The notes under the pieces were generated by a model. It did not search any database and was not told the origin of the DNA. It saw only the letters and a list, made by a program, of their open reading frames with translations. A program made the translations under genes and the position numbers. A DNA stretch of 64,000 nucleotides from Morella rubra. Lineage: Eukaryota > Streptophyta > Magnoliopsida > Fagales > Myricaceae. Shown here piece after piece: positions 60,256-64,000 of this stretch; the first letter of the stretch is position 1; every line of letters starts with the position of its first letter. The stretch is from NCBI GenBank assembly GCA_003952965.2, contig CM025850.1:5800492-5864491 (forward strand), in the 5' to 3' direction.

Positions 60256-61797
60256 CGATTGATGACTATAAAGTGCATTTGTCCAATTTTTTGACCCAAA
60301 ACCATCAAGAATATGTCGAGTCTCTTCTCTCACTCTTTAGTGTGGAATTCAAAGTATTGGACGCAAAAAATAAAAAGGGTAGAGACAATGCATGCAGAAA
60401 CTAAAATTAAACAGAAGAGCAATATACACAATCTTCACCAAGCACAAAGATAGTTTATATAGTACTCCTTTCTCGAATAGGAGATATATTACTAAGTTAA
60501 TGTAATTGGATTAGCACTCTTAATTAGTGCCATTTCTTGTGATAACGCCATATATACTAATGTAATTAAAATAGAAATTATTATTACTGTAATTGCGATC
60601 ATATATACTAATTAAGTTGCAGATTAGATGGAAAAACATGGACCACCTAAATTGATAAAAAAAAAAAAAAGAAAAAAAAACTATTTGCATGCTAATTAAG
60701 AAAGCTATCATGGAAGGATAAGAACAATTCAATTATGGCTTATAACTTATTGCGTACGAAGTACATGATATTGCTTGGTTCATTGTATGTGACTAGCTGT
60801 GTGTTTTAAAAGATGGAATTGAGATTCCCCCAAAAGAGTTAGAAATGCTAATCACATTTAGGGTATGTTTGATACCCATAATTTTACCCATCTTAAAATT
60901 TTAACACAATAAAAAATTATCAGTCTAGGTACGTGGAAAGGAACTTGGCAGTCGTAGAGTACGTAACTAATTGACTATTATTAAGTTTTTTAACTTTTAA
61001 TATAAGAAATGGAGATTGGATTCTCTATTTAAATTGGGCTTGCTCTAAATTTATTGAGCGTATAAATTAGTAGCAATATTAAATAGTTGAAATGTTCACA
61101 TTCCGTGTCTCTGTCTTCAAAGTCATGTACAATCCATTTCAGATTATGAATTTTAAAAAATTATTATTCAAAATTTGGGAGTCTAGTATAGTAAAGAGAT
61201 GTTCCCATAAATGGTTAATTTATACACACAAATCTGTGAGAAAATAGCAACATATTTTTCATCTTTGGAAGATTTATCCGATGTAATTTATCATGCTGTC
61301 ATACTCGATCTTTCATTTTATTTTTCTTCTTAGGAAGAAGGCTAACTGTAAACATATATAACATCTATGGTGTGTATATATATATATATCATATATGATA
61401 TATTAAAACATCTAAATAGTTACGACTACATAGGTTGGGTATCTATTATATATAGTATAGGGACCAAGATCAATCTTTTACAATTTTTTATTTGAATTAC
61501 ATTATCCATTCAATAATAATAGAAATATCATATGAGTCATATATATCACGTCTAATTCTGTCATCTAATTGAGATAATCTTGGATAAATCCTAAGATAAT
61601 TGGCAAAAGCAACCAATTTTAAGCATTAATTAGATATATTAATTATATACCTATTCTTCTCAAAATCTTAGTACTCCCATTTTCAAGCTAAGTGGGTAAA
61701 AAAAATACTATAAATAAAATCAAGTAGAGCATGAATATATATATATTGCTTGCTTTTCACCGCCCGCTACTGTTAGCTTATTGAAATAATATTCAAC
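60256..61797. other. Intergenic upstream of the SPH gene
   Basis: Very AT-rich, with short TA runs (61376-61390, 61735-61746). The latter lies about 55 bp before the SPH ATG and may include its TATA box. No gene recognised. Confidence 0.4.
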
Positions 61798-62235
61798 ATG
61801 AGTACTCTGTTGAATAGAAATGTATTGCTACGACTAATGATTTACCTTGCGTTGTTCAGCTTCATGAGTAGATTCGATCTGGTTGCAGGCCAATTAGGCT
61901 TTAAGCGAGCACATGTAAGAATTTCCAATGATTTGAGTGAGGGCGTCGATCTTAAAGTTCACTGTAAATCCAAGGAGGACGATCTTGGCGAGCACATCGT
62001 CAGCTATGGCAAAGCATACGAGTTCAACTTTAAACCACATTTTTTTGGACACTCGCTGTTCTTCTGCAGTTTTCAGTGGCAAGAGTACCAGCCCCGTTGG
62101 TTCGATATCTACGTATTTCAAAGAGACCACCCGCGGTGCAGTTTATGCTTTTGGAAAGTTGTGGCCGATGGTATATGTTTGCTTGACTATGATACCAATG
62201 AGTATGATCTTTGCTATCACTGGAAAAAAAATTGA
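61798..62235 (+). CDS. Secreted S1-like self-incompatibility homologue (SPH) protein
   Basis: Intronless 145-aa protein with a real ATG at 61798. Residues about 1-31 form a hydrophobic signal peptide (..LMIYLALFSFMSRFDLVAG). The mature part has the SPH/S1 pattern: VRISNDLSEG, LKVHCKSKEDDLGEHIVSYG, Y.FNFKPHFFG.SLFFCSFQW, FDIYVFQRD, then CSLCFWKV and DGICLLD. The paired cysteines likely form the conserved disulfides. The family includes the poppy stigma S-determinant, but most plant SPH genes have unknown roles as small secreted peptides. No lesion is seen, and a TA-rich TATA region precedes it. Specific function cannot be assigned. Confidence 0.9.
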   Translation: MSTLLNRNVLLRLMIYLALFSFMSRFDLVAGQLGFKRAHVRISNDLSEGVDLKVHCKSKEDDLGEHIVSYGKAYEFNFKPHFFGHSLFFCSFQWQEYQPRWFDIYVFQRDHPRCSLCFWKVVADGICLLDYDTNEYDLCYHWKKN

Positions 62236-62654
62236 TGACCTGCGTATTGCATGGACATTTTCAAATATCACATGATTTTCATGTTCTTTTCCTGTAGAAG
62301 AAAATAAAGGGCAGACTCATATTGTTTTCTTCTTGATATTGGATTTTGCTGGACTGAGGTTTATCCGTGATGAGTCTGTATAAGTTTCATTTCTGCAGTG
62401 AAATGAATGATAAACTCAGATTAATGGATCAAGCTTCATCTCTTACTTCTGAATTATCACCGTCATTTACTAGTTTGAACTACAAGTTTCATCATATTTA
62501 ACCTCCAAACTATTAAAATACATTTTCGTCTTCTAGTAAGGTCTGATCTACCATTGAAATAGACAGAAAATAAGCTATGTAACATAATATTGACAGTTGG
62601 ATCCTATGTCACGTTGAATGTTGATAAGTTTCAGTAGTTTAAGGGGATCAATAT

Positions 62655-63006
62655 CACTATAGCAAATGTGGGTTTTAGCGATAGGTCATTTCATTAGTAA
62701 AGAGATAGCATTTGGTTGCCAAAATATTGTAGCGACCATATAAGACCGTTGCTCAGTGGTTGCAAATAAAGTGTCGGTAAAGACTTTAATTAGCGACAAG
62801 AATTATACTTTCTTGCTATTCATTACATATAGCAACAAATAACTTGTTGTCCAAGCTAAGACTAGCGACAAATAGAATAGTTGCTAAAGTCTATTTTAAC
62901 ACTAAAAATGATAGTTGTTATAGCTAGCGACGAAATTGATAGTTTAATGGCTCAAAATGATATGTTACCCATAATTTGTGAGCGAAAAATAAAGTTTTTT
63001 TCAGTA
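62655..63006. mobile_element. CACTA-like terminal region
   Basis: Starts CACTATAGCAAATGTGGG and then carries repeated agcgac(a/g)aa and related words in both orientations over about 300 bp, the subterminal repeat pattern of CACTA elements. The right end is degenerate (agcgaaaaataaag..tcagta). No transposase. A shared subterminal word also occurs at 1120-1201. Confidence 0.5.
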
Positions 63007-64000
63007 TTAATTAAGTTTAATACATAGCTGAAATTGGAAATTCCTATGGAAGAGGGGTGAATTCCTTGTGTTTTCATGCTTGGAATGAAACAAAAACTCA
63101 TGAAATTATCAACTCAACTTGACACATAACTGATTCTACATTTATAGAAACATTTTTTTATTGGCTAGGATATTATTAATCTCAATCATGACAACTAAGA
63201 GTTACGTTTGTTTAATGGTCTTAGAAAATATTATTTGATTTCAAAAACGTTTTCTATTCCAAATAAAATTTTAAACACAAAAACCATTTCAATTTTGCAA
63301 AAAATTTTCTATATCTTAATTTCTGTGAAAAAAAAAAACAAAAATAAAAATAATTATACAAAAACCTATTATTCTTCTCATAAAAATATTTTTTTCGAAC
63401 ATAATTTTTTACTCTACATTCTTCGAGATAATAAATTTTAAAAATTTCTCTTTCCAAGTTTACCGTGCGGCAGCTAATTACATTAAAGCCTTTTGTTTGA
63501 AAGCCCATTAAATGGCCTAGTTGAACCACAGCCACCCCCGGCCAAAAAGAAAAAGAAACATATCTTTTCTTTTGGTGCAAAAGCAGATAAATTTTAATAC
63601 TTTTCCTTTAGAAGGGAGCATCATCATTACATTCATAACAAAAGCAACATTTTCACTTCTGAGCTGGCAAAAATACACGAAAAATAGTTTTTTTAGATGT
63701 AAACTGTTAAATTTTGCACACATTTAATTCTACTTTATCGTCTTCTATGGAAAGTTACATTCTAAATTACATGCAACCAAGAAAGCTTTTTTTTTCCTTC
63801 CATATATATATATTACCGTTGATTAGGGTGGTATATTGAACATGTTTGCTACTTTATAGGCTAAAAAAAAGTAATTTAGAACTTATATATTGGACACTGG
63901 ATAAGGATTCCCTCCCATATATATCCTATGCGAATTTAATGGTCCAATTTAAATAGAAAGAGGCATAGCAAGTATACAATAAAATGTTTATATATATAGT
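63007..64000. other. Intergenic to window end
   Basis: AT-rich sequence with short ORFs only. No gene, RNA or clear element end recognised. Confidence 0.4.

Noticed and set aside
1-64000. CRISPR array, operon or prophage
   Set aside because: No regularly spaced direct repeats with unique spacers. The spliced plant genes exclude a prokaryotic source.

Overview
The window is nuclear DNA from a flowering plant, most likely a dicot. It is AT-rich, with GT-AG introns, CT/GA-rich leaders, plant-specific families (P-class PPR, GRAS, AHL, S1-like SPH) and many short transposon relics. A run of Ns at 46305-46404 marks a draft-assembly gap. No bacterial, organellar or viral block was seen.

Layout, left to right. 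(1) 269-746: last two exons of a type-II thymidine kinase (+). (2) 1903-4079: PPR protein resembling Arabidopsis MTL1/At5g64320 (+), whose only suitable ATG is one base out of frame with the body. (3) 5770-9420: truncated LINE, two SINEs, and a minus-strand snoRNA unit with TATA box, telo-box and site II motifs, carrying a C/D snoRNA that fits snoR39BY plus a possible H/ACA RNA. (4) 9995-12150: unrecognised basic protein (-) with an STPR-like motif, a duplicated exon and a 25-nt microexon. (5) 15112-16758: GRAS factor of the PAT1 branch, SCL13-like (-), with a long 5' UTR intron. (6) about 19546-35759: a head-to-tail segmental duplication of gene-poor DNA (copy A to about 28890, copy B after it). 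Each copy has collected its own MITEs, so one copy often preserves the other's empty site. (7) 38000-38404: small mitochondrial complex I subunit (-). (8) 40068-43400: an ACA-type P2B Ca2+-ATPase homologue (+) that has lost its nucleotide-binding domain and every catalytic signature but keeps an open frame. It is the most unusual gene here. (9) 45547-47266: hAT transposase remnant, assembly gap, and a long foldback element. (10) 48355-49260: intronless AT-hook AHL protein (+) with a MITE ending about 60 bp before its TATA box. (11) 52903-53755: 5'-truncated LINE with target-site duplication. (12) 55223-55489: unrecognised small protein (-). (13) 55940-60255: two SINEs and a long TA microsatellite. 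(14) 61798-62235: secreted S1-like SPH protein (+), followed by a CACTA-like end.

The genes are independent plant transcription units and no operon-like pathway links them. Their roles are thymidine salvage, organelle RNA metabolism, rRNA modification, light/hormone transcription control, respiration, a probable pseudo-pump, chromatin/AT-hook regulation and a secreted peptide. All calls come from reading the sequence and from remembered families. No search was run, and identities are estimates by eye.
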